Assembly: GCA_003427395.1 (NCBI GenBank)
Contig: BFEA01000489.1
Span: 896,065 to 957,456 of the forward strand
Direction of reading: 5' to 3'
Source of the DNA: Chara braunii
Taxonomy: Eukaryota; Streptophyta; Charophyceae; Charales; Characeae
DNA: 61,392 nt
Both the position numbers and the translations under genes were made by a program. Position 1 is the stretch's first letter; every line of letters starts with the position of its first letter. The notes below the pieces were generated by a model. It was not told the DNA's origin, searched no databases, and saw only the letters and a list, made by a program, of their open reading frames with translations. Positions 11,701 through 22,315 of the stretch are shown in pieces.

Positions 11701-12540
11701 TCTCGCCAGGCAACCACACGCCACGCGCCGATTTTTGTGTGGCTGTTGTTGGTTTCGAGCTTGCGGTGACAATGGCGACCCCCCTTGCCCCGATGACTGA
11801 GACGTTTCCCGGAGGCGGCCGGATTGTTCGTTACTGAACGAGGACATATTTTCGTGTCGAGGTTGTCGTCACGAAACATGCGGTGCTCACGCCGAAGAAA
11901 CGCCATCGTCATTGCAGCGAGCGGCGCAAGCGTTCTCCATCGCTCGCACGCAACGTGTGCATTCTTCGTTCTGGAGCCCGCGGATGTTGCGCGCACAGTC
12001 CTGGCATTTGATGTGCGGAATGCGATATCGCATCCCTCACGACCAGCGCCAGGAGCGCGCGCTCAACATTCATGGCCTCTATGGTGGATCATGTGCACGT
12101 TGTGTGCGCGGAATGGAGAGGACAGCAACTCTCCCGGGATTGACGCCATAGTCTCTTCGGGGAGGGAGGCTCAAGTGTTGCGGCGAGAACACGAACACGG
12201 TATGACGACCCCCTCCTGTTTATGAATACCTTACCTCTCACTGCACGCCACGCGGACGGCGGACATCCTTCCCACCGTGGCCACCGCGCGACGCTTAGTA
12301 CCAACAGCGCTCGCGCGCAGCCCATGCGTCTCCTTTGCGATAACCAACCTCTAATCTCTTTGTTGAGAACAACAAACGAGCGAGGGAAGTGTTTCGAAGG
12401 GGTTTCGTGTTCCGCTGGGAATAGGCGATTTCGTGTTTGCCTCGACCGCGCGGGAGTGGTTTGCAATGTCCAGCTTGTGATTAACGGCAGTTTTTCTTCA
12501 ATGCCAAGCCAAACAAGAGTCGTGGGGGCGGTCGCGTGGA
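11700..12540. other. No gene seen
   Basis: GC-rich sequence with no recognisable domain on either strand. Open frames exist in several registers simultaneously, as expected for high GC content. Confidence 0.35.
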
Positions 12541-13195
12541 ACGAATGAGAGAGAAGCAAAACGGGATACGCAAACCGTGTGCCCCGATGTCCACGTCATC
12601 CGTTCCTGCCGTCCCAGCCACTTGCGACACGTGGCACGACATGATGATAATGATGACGACGGTGATGAACACGATGATAGTGACGATTACGGTGGTGATG
12701 TTGATCTGGGCGACGATGTCGCTGACGATGATGACGATGTTGATGATGATGATGATGTCGATGATGATGTTCGTGATGATGATGATTGTGATGACGACGA
12801 TGATGATGATGACGATGATGACGACGATGATGACGGCGATGATGACGATGTTGATGATGGCGATGACAACGGAGAGGACGATGGTGGTGATTTTGATGAC
12901 GACGACGATGTCGCTGATGATGATGATGTTGTTGATGACGTTGATGATGTTGATGATGATGTCGATGATGATGACGATGATGATGAAGATGATGACGCTG
13001 ATGGTGGTGGCGACGATGATGGTGATGATGGGGGCGATGATGATGATGATGATGATGATGGCAAGCAAGAATCACGGGGCCGCTCGCGAGGAAAGAACGA
13101 GCGGGAATCAGAAGGGGACACAAAAACCATGTGGCCCAATGTCACCGACATCCTTTCCCTCCGTCCCCGCAACTTGAAACAGGTGGCGCGACGCT
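12541..13195. repeat. GAT/GAC microsatellite flanked by a direct repeat
   Basis: The core at about 12640-13064 is an irregular GATGATGAC array. In one + frame it would encode a long Asp-rich run, and on the minus strand His- or Ser-rich runs. About 100 bases on the left (12545-12640) and right (13090-13195) are diverged copies of each other, sharing the order CCCCGATGTCC or CCCAATGTCACC, then CCGTCC, then a GTGGC end. Expansion inside a duplicated element is more likely than a real acidic protein. Confidence 0.75.
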
Positions 13196-13261
13196 GCCGC
13201 TCCCATGGGCCGGCAAACATGCCTGACACGAGGGCAGGCAGAACAACACTTTGCCTTGAAG

Positions 13262-13395
13262 AGGGCACAGCGCACACGATGGCGCTGCTCTTTGACGGCT
13301 CACAGTTCTTCGAGGAGGCGCAGTTCTTCGACCACGGCGAAGCGCACACGATGGCGCAACTGTTCGACAAGGGCTCAGCGCAAACGGTGGTGGCC
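13262..13395. repeat. Short tandem repeat around GCACACGATGGCGC
   Basis: The words GCGCACACGATGGCGC and CAGTTCTTCGA recur between 13262 and 13395 with a period near 60-80 bases. This is non-coding low-copy tandem sequence. 13396-14540 holds C-rich sequence with no gene I can support. Confidence 0.5.
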
Positions 13396-14552
13396 ACTTG
13401 CTGACGCAGGACGCAGAGACGAGATGTCGAAGCGGAGACAACTGAACCACAGACGACAGTTGTTGACGAGAGGAAACCCCTGCGCCCACGCCCGCCGCCG
13501 CCTGGCGCAACAGCGGAGCAGAAAAGGCGATGGAGGATGTCGCTGACGGGACGTCAAGCGCGAATGCGCTCGTCAGGCTTGAGATGCGAAAGGGCTGCCC
13601 CAGACCCGAGGCAGCTGAGCGTCAGACTGTCGTCGCACCCCATGGAAAGACCTGCCTGTGTCCCCCCGCACGGCCACAGACCCCGCTCGCCAGCCAGGAG
13701 ACGCGAATTGTCGCGAACCCCGCCAACCTCCCCTTTTCCCCAGCCCTCGCCCCCCTCTCCCCTCCCGCGGTTCTCCCCCCTCACCCCTGGAAAGTACAAA
13801 CTGCCCCCCGCCGACACCTGAGACCCCCTCCACCGGGGCCCGTGAACTCGAAGACACGAACGCGAGGGGCCCGGAACAAGGGCCCGTTTTCCAATGACGT
13901 CCGGGAAGGGCCAGCCCGTAGGGACGTTTTTGTCACATTTCGACGCACCAGGCCCCCCTCGCGACAATTTCGACGTGCAGCCACCATTCGATGCGCGGAT
14001 CGAACAGCCGCGAGTTGGCGCGCGGACCCTGCACGGAAATCCGAAATGGAAGGCCCGAGGGGGCTTCATGTCCCGCGCGCCTACAAATACGAGCGGCGCT
14101 CTGGGCATTGACGATGCGTTTTGCATTTTTCGCTGGGGAGATGCTGCCCGACGGAAGCCACGCACCACCACTGCCGTCAACAGCTGGCGCGCCATAGCTG
14201 GCACAACCATTCTTCACCGCGCACGTTTTGTGGCACCGACGCACCCCACATGCACTCGCATGTCCTTCCGCCTACCAAGTCGCTGTCCACGTCATATTCG
14301 ACGTCGCTCCCGATCTCCTTTCTAGGAAGGCGCGACCACCATCCCACGGAGCACCCCAGCAACGCGAAGTGCACGCCCAAAGGTGGACAGAGTGTCCTCA
14401 CGACAAACGCCAGGGTTCGTGCTCATCTTCACTCGGCAGTTCCACACGGTGAGTGCGCACGCAGTTGGGATGTATGTTTGCATGTGCGCGCGTGCGGGGG
14501 AGGTTTTTTGTGACGATATGCTCGCGCAGATCGAAAGATTTCGTGGCTGCTT

Positions 14553-14840
14553 GTGTGCGGGTGGGCGTGTGTGTGTGTGTGTGTGTTTGTGTGCGATTGT
14601 GTGGTTGTGCATGCTTCATTGTGTGTGTGTGTGTGTGTGTTCGAGTGCGTGTTCCTTTGTGTTTGTGTTTGTATTGAAGTGTGTGCCACAAGCGCGAGGC
14701 AGGATCGTGCGCGCGTCTGTATCCGAGGGGAGTGTGTGTGCGGGCGCCGTGTGTCAGTGCGTGTGTGTGTGTGTGTGTGTGCGTGTGTGTGCCTGTCTGT
14801 GCACATGTGTTCGCGTGCGTGTGTGTTCGCGCGCGTTTTC
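14553..14840. repeat. GT-rich microsatellite region
   Basis: Interrupted (GT)n tracts at 14567-14590, 14620-14642 and 14758-14840. Open frames here translate to Cys/Val or Thr/His repeats and are artefacts of the dinucleotide repeat. Confidence 0.85.
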
Positions 14841-15069
14841 CACGGGGAGATGCGCGCGAACGTGCGCGGTCAGGAACGAACGTCATGGTTCGCCCTTCGA
14901 TTCCGCTTGTGTGTGGATGTGTGAGGATGTGTGAGGAGAGTATCAACAAACGATTGTGCTCGTGTTGTACTCAAGTGGCGAAGCACGGAAGCTCGGATCG
15001 AACACGCGGCGGCCAATAACGAAACACAACGTCATCGTGAGCACTTGCCATACCCGATTGGTTTTGTGT

Positions 15070-15525
15070 GCTGTCCCAATGTCATGTCCGCCGATCTGCC
15101 CAATGGATGATCAATCGAAACACGCTGTGGGAATGTCGACACAGCGAACGCATCCATCGACCAATCGCGAAACACGATTAGATCACTCGCGATCGGATGA
15201 TTGGTCGTGTCTGCCGTGTCGACGTTACCACCGCGTGTGTGTTGTTCTTTCTGTCATGTGTGTTCAGATCACTCGTGATCTGATGGTCGATCAGATCCAT
15301 GATAATATGTACACCACACACGTGGTGAACCGACCCATCACGAAACGCAAGCCGACCACTCGCGATCGGGTGATAGATGTTGTTTGCTTCCCCAACAACA
15401 GCGCCGCTGATCTGCCCGACGGATGATTAAGCAATGCACGAGGCGACAACGCATCCAACCGACCAATCGCGAAACGACAGAAGATTACTTGCGATCGGAT
15501 GATTGATCGTGTGTGCTGCACCAAA
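15070..15525. repeat. Diverged direct repeat with GCGATCGGATGATTG core
   Basis: About 15085-15240 and 15395-15520 share the order GATCTGCCC, GGATGAT, CGCATCCA, CGACCAATCGCGAAAC and GCGATCGGATGATTG. A partial third copy of the last word lies at about 15358. Nothing coding. Confidence 0.6.
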
Positions 15526-15619
15526 GATCAACCCGCCAGCGAGCGACCTGTTTATTTACCCACCTGACAGTCCTCGACCGAACCGTCGATCGGTCAGGAA
15601 ATCTGCAAGGATCAACTGA

Positions 15620-15705
15620 TTGGTCGACGGCTCGGTTGGCGATTGCTCTGCTGGTTGATCAACCACCACACCAACCGCCAACCGAGCAGCCGATCAACCA
15701 ATCGA
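15620..15705. repeat. Inverted repeat
   Basis: TGATTGGTCGACGGCTCGGT with TTGGCG on the left is complementary to CGCCAACCGAGC...CCGATCAACCAATCG on the right, with a few unpaired bases. It forms an imperfect hairpin of about 25 pairs. Confidence 0.65.
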
Positions 15706-16095
15706 CTGTTCTGTGCTAATTGATCGTGGAGAACGATCGCGGAGAATCCTCAAGGCAAATGATCATATGCACAATCGAAACGGCCGAACGAAACGCACAA
15801 CCGATCAGAAAAACGTCGATCCCGATCTTCGAATGAATAAAAAGCACTTCGCCACAATCTTGTTGCACATCGAACCTCATATAACATCGAACCTTGCTGC
15901 CCACGGAACCTGGCTCCACATCAAACCTCGGCGAGTGTCGAACCTCGTCGGACGTCGAACTTTGGAGGACGTAGGGTCATCCAACGGTGAACGTTGAGCA
16001 CCCACCACCCCACGCGTCGCCGACACTGTTCTCGTGATCGGATTGTGGCCGTTCCAACCGAACTGATCGCGCAATCAAACATCAGAAGAAATCGG

Positions 16096-16625
16096 GATCC
16101 CGACGAGCTTGTGCAGTTGTTGGAACACACTTCTCAACCCCGGTGCGCAAGCACAGCCAGGGACGTGGAAAATTAGAAGTCCGCCGGGATCCGAACTTCA
16201 ACTAATTGCTGGACGGCGAGTTTGGCAGACACGTGTGCATCTCCCACGCAATTTCGCCAAGTTCGGATCCCGACGAACTTCATGCAGCTGTTCGAACACG
16301 CTTCGCAACCCCGGTCCCCAACCANAGCCTNGGACGTGTAAAAATNGNAAGTNNGCCGGGATCCGAACTTGAAGAAATTGNTGGACGGCGAGTTCGGNAG
16401 ACAGGTGTATGTCTCCCACGCAATTTCGCCAAGTCCGGATCCNGGCGAACTTCATGCAGCTGCTCGAACACGCTTCGCAACCCCGGTCCGCAACCACAGC
16501 CTGGGACGTGGAAAAATATGAAGTCCGTCGGGATCCGAACTTCAAGAAATTGCAGGACGGTGAGTTTGGCAGACAGGTGTGTATCTCCCACGTAATTTCG
16601 CCAAGTCCGGATCCCGGCCAACCAC
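16096..16625. repeat. 172-bp tandem satellite, about three copies
   Basis: Copies begin GAAGT(C)CG at 16176, 16348 and 16520, exactly 172 bases apart, with a partial copy on the left from 16096. Each unit carries the GGATCC palindrome once in each orientation (for example 16177 forward and 16259 reverse), plus CTCCCACG(C/T)AATTTCGCC and CGCAACCCCGGTC. Several ambiguous bases in 16325-16442 suggest the assembler collapsed more copies here. Confidence 0.85.
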
Positions 16626-17640
16626 AGGTTCCTGCTGGCCTGCAGATCTAAACCTCGCTCGCACTATTCCTTGCACACTCATCGAGTTCGGACCTCGGCG
16701 AACCTCGGATCCGTGATAATGCGAAGTCCGCCGGGATCCGGACTTCTACTGCACGGTTCCTCGCACAGACGTCAAGTTCGCACCTCGGCGACTTCGCTTG
16801 TCTCAATGTGCGGGTTCAGAATGCGGGTTTCTAGCTCCCAGGGTTTGGCACAACTTTGTATTTGAAAAAATGTGTAGCCTGCCAGTTGATTCTCTCCCAC
16901 GTGGTCTCAAGAAGTTCGGATCCCGGCGAACACCCTCCCATGGATTCGGACCTCGCGTGGCAAGTTCGGACCCCGACGAACTTCGCGTCGCGCATGGTGT
17001 GGGTACTGACTGTGTCCTTTCTCGCGAACGGGTGTTTGCCACATTTTTTGTTTCGCAAAAATGCGAAGTCCGCCGGGATCCATACTTCTCGTGCAAAGGT
17101 TCCTCGTCTCATCGTCGGGTTCGCCTGCTGGGCCGTGGATCCGAACCTGTTGTCTTCCTTTCGCAATGCATGTGGCAGGAGATGTTCCTTTCGCAAGTTT
17201 GGATCCCGACAAATTTGCCAAGTTCGGATCCCGACGAATTTGAGTTGTCTTCCTTTCGCGATGCATGTGGCAGAAGATGTTCCTGCTGGGCCGTGGATCA
17301 GAACCTGCCGTGCACGGTTCCTCAGACAATCGTAAATTTTGGATCACACCAGACTACAGATTCTTTAAAATGCAAAGTTCGCTGAGATCCGAACTTCCCG
17401 TGCACGGTTCGTCGGAAAACCGTCGACTTCGGACCCCGGCGTGCTTCACCTTTCGGGTGGTGCGGGTTCTGACTGTGGACTTCCTGGCGACCGGTGGATT
17501 GCCACAACTTTTCATTCGTGCGAAATTGAAGTCCGCCTGGATCCGAACTTCTTGGCAGTTTTGGACGTCGGGTTCGGGAGACAGCTTCGTCTTTCCCGCG
17601 CAATCTCGCCAAGTTCGGATCCAGGCGAACATGTCGCAGG
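16626..17640. repeat. Cluster of GGATCC palindromes in both orientations
   Basis: Forward copies at 16724, 17066, 17375 and 17529. Reverse copies at about 16683, 16774, 16911, 16962, 17195, 17220 and 17611. The spacer DNA between copies is mostly unrelated, apart from shared words such as GCACGGTTCCTC. No gene is supported. Frames in this stretch translate the motif itself (FGSRRT, RRDPNF and similar). Confidence 0.75.
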
Positions 17641-17673
17641 GCGTGTTTGCGGCTGGCCCGCGGGCCGGTAGAT

Positions 17674-18837
17674 ATGAACACCGACGAAGCCGGCCACCCG
17701 AAATCCGATCGTGGGGCATACACTACGTCTAATGCCATGGGTCGCACATCGCGAGACATGACGCGTTTACGAGTGTCTCCGTGCGCGTGTGTGTCCTCGG
17801 GCATGTGCGCGTGGTGTGCAGGTTGCGTGATGGAGGGGACCTTCTCGACACCACACATCTTCGAGTCGATCTTCTCGAGACCACAGGCCATGAGTGCCGA
17901 GACACACATTCGCTTAGCAGAACCTTTTCGTCCTTGTGCGAAATCCGTGCGGCATTTCAACGGTGTGACGACGATCCACGGAGCGACCGCAGAGGACTTC
18001 GACGAGGACCCATGGATGACCGTCATTCCGTGCAGGGACGCGCATCTTGACGACTGGGGCGAGGGCAATTGGGCCAGTATGGAGAGTCACTGCCCTTGGG
18101 CAAGCCAGTACAAGTTCGCGAATATGTTGGAGTTCGGGGACGTCATCCCACTGCCTGACTCCGTCCTCGAACATAAGTTCCTGAACCATATGCGGAAAGC
18201 ACTAAGCTGCATTAGTCGCTATTTTTGTCGCCGCGAGTGCCACAACGTCGGGTCGTTACCACGAACTTGGGGTGGCTCGCGGAAACAAGAGTTGGTGGAC
18301 TGCGCTCGTCGCTGCTCGTTCCTGGACCAGTACCTGCTCCGTTGCCCCGGGATTTCTCCACGAGCTGTGTCGTACTGCTGTGTGCGGTTGACTGTATCCG
18401 GATCTGATTTCGCCAGAGTTCTGTGTGTCGCTACTTCGAACAAGAGCAGGAAACTCGTCGACGCAGTTGTGCTCGTGTCGCGCAACGAGGTTGTGATTGA
18501 AGGGTCCAAATATGTGCCGATGGGTGGGCCTGAACGCGTGGATGGGTGGACAGATTTGGTGATAGCAGGTCAGGTTCGAAACTATTCGTTGTTTCGTGAG
18601 GTTGAGGAGAAAGAGGCTGACATACGGGACTGCATAGGAAACTCCTTGGCACGACCGGTGGTATTTGTTAGGATGAAATACATGTCCGTTTTTTCGGAGA
18701 TTGCATCGGTCGACGAACCGCAGACCCGCGTCTACGGATTGTCACTGAATGCTTTGTTTGGCTTCGGTTCACGACGTTGTCCCGGAGGATCCCCAAATGT
18801 CGACGCATCCGAATCGGTCTTTAGTCCTTCTCTTTGA
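17674..18837 (+). CDS. Unnamed protein family, member 1
   Basis: An uninterrupted frame ends at TGA 18835. The start is uncertain: ATG 17674 is the first ATG, and ATG 17890 also precedes the conserved part. I do not recognise the family. The conserved core begins at DPWMTVIP (about 18007) and includes CPW..YKFA, a KQELVDCA block, VSYCCVRLTVSGSDFARVLC, SNKSRKLVD followed by VVLVS, and a C-terminal FVRMKYMSVFS...NALFGFGS. The same blocks occur in the same order in the gene at 27958-28977. In the stretch starting VSYCC, 30 of 40 residues are identical; in the FVRMKY stretch, 23 of 36. Conserved Cys residues (CPW, DCA, YCC, LCVA) hint at structural or metal roles, unproven. The N-terminal 100 residues are not shared. 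Palindrome repeats crowd both flanks but not the frame. No TE domain is visible, and function is unknown. Confidence 0.75.
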   Translation: MNTDEAGHPKSDRGAYTTSNAMGRTSRDMTRLRVSPCACVSSGMCAWCAGCVMEGTFSTPHIFESIFSRPQAMSAETHIRLAEPFRPCAKSVRHFNGVTTIHGATAEDFDEDPWMTVIPCRDAHLDDWGEGNWASMESHCPWASQYKFANMLEFGDVIPLPDSVLEHKFLNHMRKALSCISRYFCRRECHNVGSLPRTWGGSRKQELVDCARRCSFLDQYLLRCPGISPRAVSYCCVRLTVSGSDFARVLCVATSNKSRKLVDAVVLVSRNEVVIEGSKYVPMGGPERVDGWTDLVIAGQVRNYSLFREVEEKEADIRDCIGNSLARPVVFVRMKYMSVFSEIASVDEPQTRVYGLSLNALFGFGSRRCPGGSPNVDASESVFSPSL

Positions 18838-19840
18838 GGGAAAAGAACGGCGAGGGACGAGATGCGGTTGTACTGCCTAACATGTCAGATTTGTAGGACT
18901 GCAGAGAAGTGTGAGACTCCGCGGTTGCTGGTACACGCTGCACCGCGCGCTTGTCGTGCAAATCCCTGGTCGTCGTTCGGTTCAGTGACATGACGAAAGT
19001 CATGTTGGACGTCCGTCTCTGACGCCGTCTCCTGCCATGCCGTGCCCGTGCGAAGTTCAGATCTCGGCGAACTTCACGTTCTGGCCTCTCCGTTAATTTG
19101 TCTCTGATGTCTTTGGCGTCGGGCGGGCCGCGGGAAAGACCCATCACCGCGGAAGGATCTGCCCGTAACCGGTTTTCGCCCGTCCACCATCAACATGTGC
19201 CAAACAGTCGGTCACTGTCGTAGCGAGATGCCAAAAGCACTCTTAGAGATCCCCGTCGCAAGGTNGCGCGAGCTTCNNGTTTCCTGAAACCCGTTGGAGA
19301 TCCCGGTTGGCGGGCCCTCTTGTTGGAAATCCCGTTGGCACCGTGCTAGGACACCTTGCTAGGACCCCAACTTTCTGTCTGTCTCTCTCGNAGCCTNCTG
19401 AAGTTCGGATCCCGGNGAACTTCCTGTGACGCCTGTGTATTGNANGGGCGCTGGGCTTGATGATCCCCCGTGGATTGNGACACGAGTCAAACCNTGATCC
19501 ACAACTGCTCCTCCAGGGACTCATANAATGTTGTCGCGGNTGCTCGTTCGAACTTGGCTTCATCCAATGCCAAGCTGCGCATATCAGAAGAAGTTCGGAT
19601 TTCGGCGAACTTGTCCTTCTCAAGCGACCTTTTGTGTTAGTGCGGCCTTTCCGGGTCGTGGTTCAGTCCAATCTGTGTTTGCCTGACGCCGTCTCTGCCT
19701 GTCGCATTTTCCTGAAGTTCGGATCCCAGCGAACTTCACGTTTCGGTGGGTGCGTTGGTTTGGCTTCGGACAGGCACTTTTAGTACGGATCTCGGCGAAC
19801 TTCGTGTCCTGAACTGTCCGGGTTCCTACTGCTAAACGGA
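18838..19840. repeat. Non-coding, reverse-orientation palindromes
   Basis: Copies of GAAGTTCGGAT..CGGCGAACTT at 19052, 19400, 19590, 19714 and (diverged) 19782. All are in the same orientation, unlike the mixed cluster upstream. Ambiguous bases lie between 19265 and 19541. Undetected 5' exons of the following gene could lie here, but I cannot define them. Confidence 0.6.
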
Positions 19841-21580
19841 GGACACTGCCCCGTCCAACGCGGGCTTTGTGCGTCACCACCCGTTCATTCCCAATCGGGT
19901 GGACATCCGTGTTCTGGAAAAAACCGACGTGGTTGTCGCCCGCCTTCATGAAGCGTGTGCCCTTGTAAAGAATGATCTCGTTGCAGGTAAGAGGTCATTG
20001 CTGGTCTTCGCGTTAGAAGTTCGCGGGATCCGAACTTCGAGGTCCTCGGATAGCGTCATGTGACCGACGTGTTGAGGGCAAGGTGTGCCTCCTCTGTTTT
20101 TCGCATGTGTTGTGCTTTGACTGCGATTTGACGCTCGCTGGTATTTTATTTGTTTTCCGTTGTAGTCCGCAGACAATATATCTTCGTCCAGGGGCGAAGG
20201 GGAGCCTGCAGCGACCTCCGGGATGGGATCTGGGAAAGATTCTACAAAACGGTCGTCTACGACCTCGAGGACGTGGTCCACCCACGCTAGGTCGAAATGG
20301 TTCGTCGACTGGTGCTATGCTGATGCTACGAACCCAGTCCAACAGCCGTGTGGTCCTGTGATCTTCGTCAAAGCCAACAAGCGCCGCAAGGTTCTGGGGG
20401 CTGTCTTGCAGTGGGAGAATGCGAAAGGCAGTCGTCCACGGTTTTACATGAAAAATGTGTACGCTTCGAAGGGGAACGTCGTCGCCGGTGCCAAGGGGGC
20501 AGTTCTCGACATGTCTTTGTTCGAGGGGTTCGGAGCGGGTGCTACGAACACCCCGTTTTACAACGACCTCCGGCGGCAGCGCGGGTTTGTTTTGAGTCGA
20601 GAGTTTTTCGACCTGTTGGAGGACAAGGGCATTGCCCTCGACGTCCCTTGCGAAGTCGGTCCCGACCTGGAACTGTCAATGCCTTTGCAGTCGTGCGGCA
20701 GTTGTGAGTCGAGCGGGGCAGCGGGGGAGGGGGGGAATCTGGGTTCCGGGGAGGCTACACGTGCAGCGGGAGGATGCCAGAGGTCAGTTTGACGACAGCG
20801 AAGATGAGGTGACACCGCGTCCGCCGTTTTCGCCGTCGAGGGAAAGAGACAGGTCCGTGCTGTCCATACCTGGGGTCCGGCAACAGACCGCAGCGGATCC
20901 CGAAGAAGAGGGAGTCCTGTGTGGGTCTGACCTGGAGCCCGCCGAGGGCCATGGCGTGGAAGGCGAGGCCGTGGGCGGGGAGGGAGCGCAGGGCACTCTC
21001 TAAAAAAGGAGGGGAGAATGTCAAGAAGAGTTGGTAAGCTCTTCGAAAAAACAGAAGACCAAGACCCCGAGGACTGCGGGAGAGAAACGGAAGGGGAGGG
21101 GGGTGGAAGGGGGTCACCCGGGTAGCAAATGTCCAGCTTCGAAACATCAACAGCCTGAGTCGGGACCTTCTTCACCACGGCCTGCCATCGACGTGGACAC
21201 CGGGTACTTCCTTGAGTACAAAGACGGCGTCAGGACAAGGCGGAAGTTTGAGATCAGCCCGACTCAGATCGTTGACATAAGGGAGTGGGAGGATCTTTAC
21301 AACCAGCGGTCGCTAAATCCCCTCCTCGTGGAAACGATAAGGGAAGCAATGCGGTCTGCGTTTGAAAATAAAGAACAGACGTACGAGTTGCCGGTCTTCA
21401 AGCTCGCACCACCGGGGCTTCAAAAACCAACTCCTGGGACCAAGGCACAACGTCTGAAGGTGGCCGACACGGATTATGTACTTTTCCGACGATGACTTCG
21501 AAGGGTATTTTCTTGTTAGTTCACAGGACAACAAGAAGGACCTGAAGGCGCCTCCCAGACAGTTGAAACTTTCTACGTGA
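19841..21580 (+). pseudogene. Unrecognised gene with one intron and three frame breaks
   Basis: An exon at about 19841-19986 (containing VDIRVLEKTDVVVARLHEA) ends GTTGCAG/GTAAGA. A pyrimidine-rich acceptor TTTGTTTTCCGTTGTAG ends at 20165. The joined codon keeps the frame and leads into QYIFVQGRRGACSDL and IWERFYKTVVYDLEDVVHP. The frame then moves by +1 near 20287 into KWFVDWCYADATNPVQQ. It moves again by +1 around the G-runs at 20720-20740 into an acidic, Ser/Pro/Lys-rich linker, and a third time in a TTTT run at 21482-21485. One in-frame TAA lies at 21001-21003. The last block, GYFLEYKDGVRTRRKFEI then EWEDLYNQRSLNPLL, ends at TGA 21578. All three shifts are in the same direction, and two sit at homopolymers. 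I do not know the family. The 3' end abuts retroelement B. Confidence 0.55.
19987..20165 (+). other. Predicted intron (179 bases) containing a GGATCC palindrome
   Basis: The donor is CAG/GTAAGA and the acceptor is a T-rich tract ending TAG. A palindrome copy (AGAAGTTCGCGGGATCC, 20015-20038) lies inside. Splicing restores a continuous protein-like frame across the junction, which is the main support. Confidence 0.6.
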
Positions 21581-21584
21581 TCGA

Positions 21585-22315
21585 TTAACACAAAAAGAAT
21601 GGAGTATTCGCAACGATTGGGGCCAGGTGGCACATCTATATCAGTTGTGTCCATTCTGAATCGTTGGAATGGCCGTTCTACTTCCGTAGGGACTATCGTG
21701 TTTGGTTCACGGAGGGGTGCGCGGTCAGCGGCACAGACTAGACAGCTAGCGACCACGTGCTTCACATCGTCACGGATATTAGACCAGAACCATCGATTTT
21801 GGTCGATAGTCGTCTCTGTGACATGTATCACGAAATGAGTGGTTGTTCCTCATGCACGGACCTAGTCCAGTCATACCTCTGAAAAGGGTGGGGAACCGTC
21901 AACCATAGCCCTGATCCGTCCGTCTTTCATTTTTCCAAATGTCCGTTGATCCATCGATAGTCTCGGGATCTTTCGGTAGCCCGACGTCTGTCATGCTTAG
22001 TGAGATGGTCCAAGGGTAGGCCTGCTAATTTAGCTTATAAGATTTTATCCGTCCATACCTCCGCTCGTCGGTATTTCTCGTCGTATTCAGGGTCGTCCGT
22101 TCGGGGAGTTTGTCCGTTCTACACAAAGGGCACTTCCATTCCTTACTACTCGTTCGGTATCGAACGCACGCACCGTGCGCACGATTGACACACGTGGCAC
22201 AGTTCATCCAATCGGCAAATCTAGATTCGAAGGGGTAACAATTTACTCCGTAAATTCGTGAAATACACGTGCAAAAATAACAAAATTTGTTCGGGGGAGC
22301 GGCGAGAAAATCCAA
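21585..22315 (-). pseudogene. PHD-like finger plus integrase N-terminus of element B
   Basis: At 22100-22290 the minus strand encodes a Cys/His pattern with FCYFC, then WMNCATCVNRAHGAC, then WKCPLC. Its spacing (CX2C, W, CX2CX4HX2C, WXCX2C) fits a PHD zinc finger. Downstream (21590-21831) is an integrase zinc-domain end, FWSNIRDDVKHVVASCLVC, followed by the beginning of the catalytic core (RFRMDTTDIDV, ILFVLID). A frame break separates the two parts, and the integrase is truncated at about 21585. Confidence 0.7.

Noticed and set aside
12577-13404. 275-codon frame with a long Asp-rich tract
   Set aside because: It is a GAT/GAC microsatellite, and the same stretch gives His-, Ser- and Met-rich frames. 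Flanks are duplicated non-coding DNA.
13530-14325. Pro/Arg-rich overlapping frames of 140-220 codons
   Set aside because: High GC content keeps frames open on both strands simultaneously. No domain or favoured strand is apparent.
14383-14949. Cys/Val-rich and Thr/His-rich frames
   Set aside because: They are translations of (GT)n/(CA)n repeats.
16096-17640. CRISPR-like spaced repeats
   Set aside because: The palindromes are irregularly spaced, in both orientations, and inside eukaryotic satellite DNA, with no cas genes.
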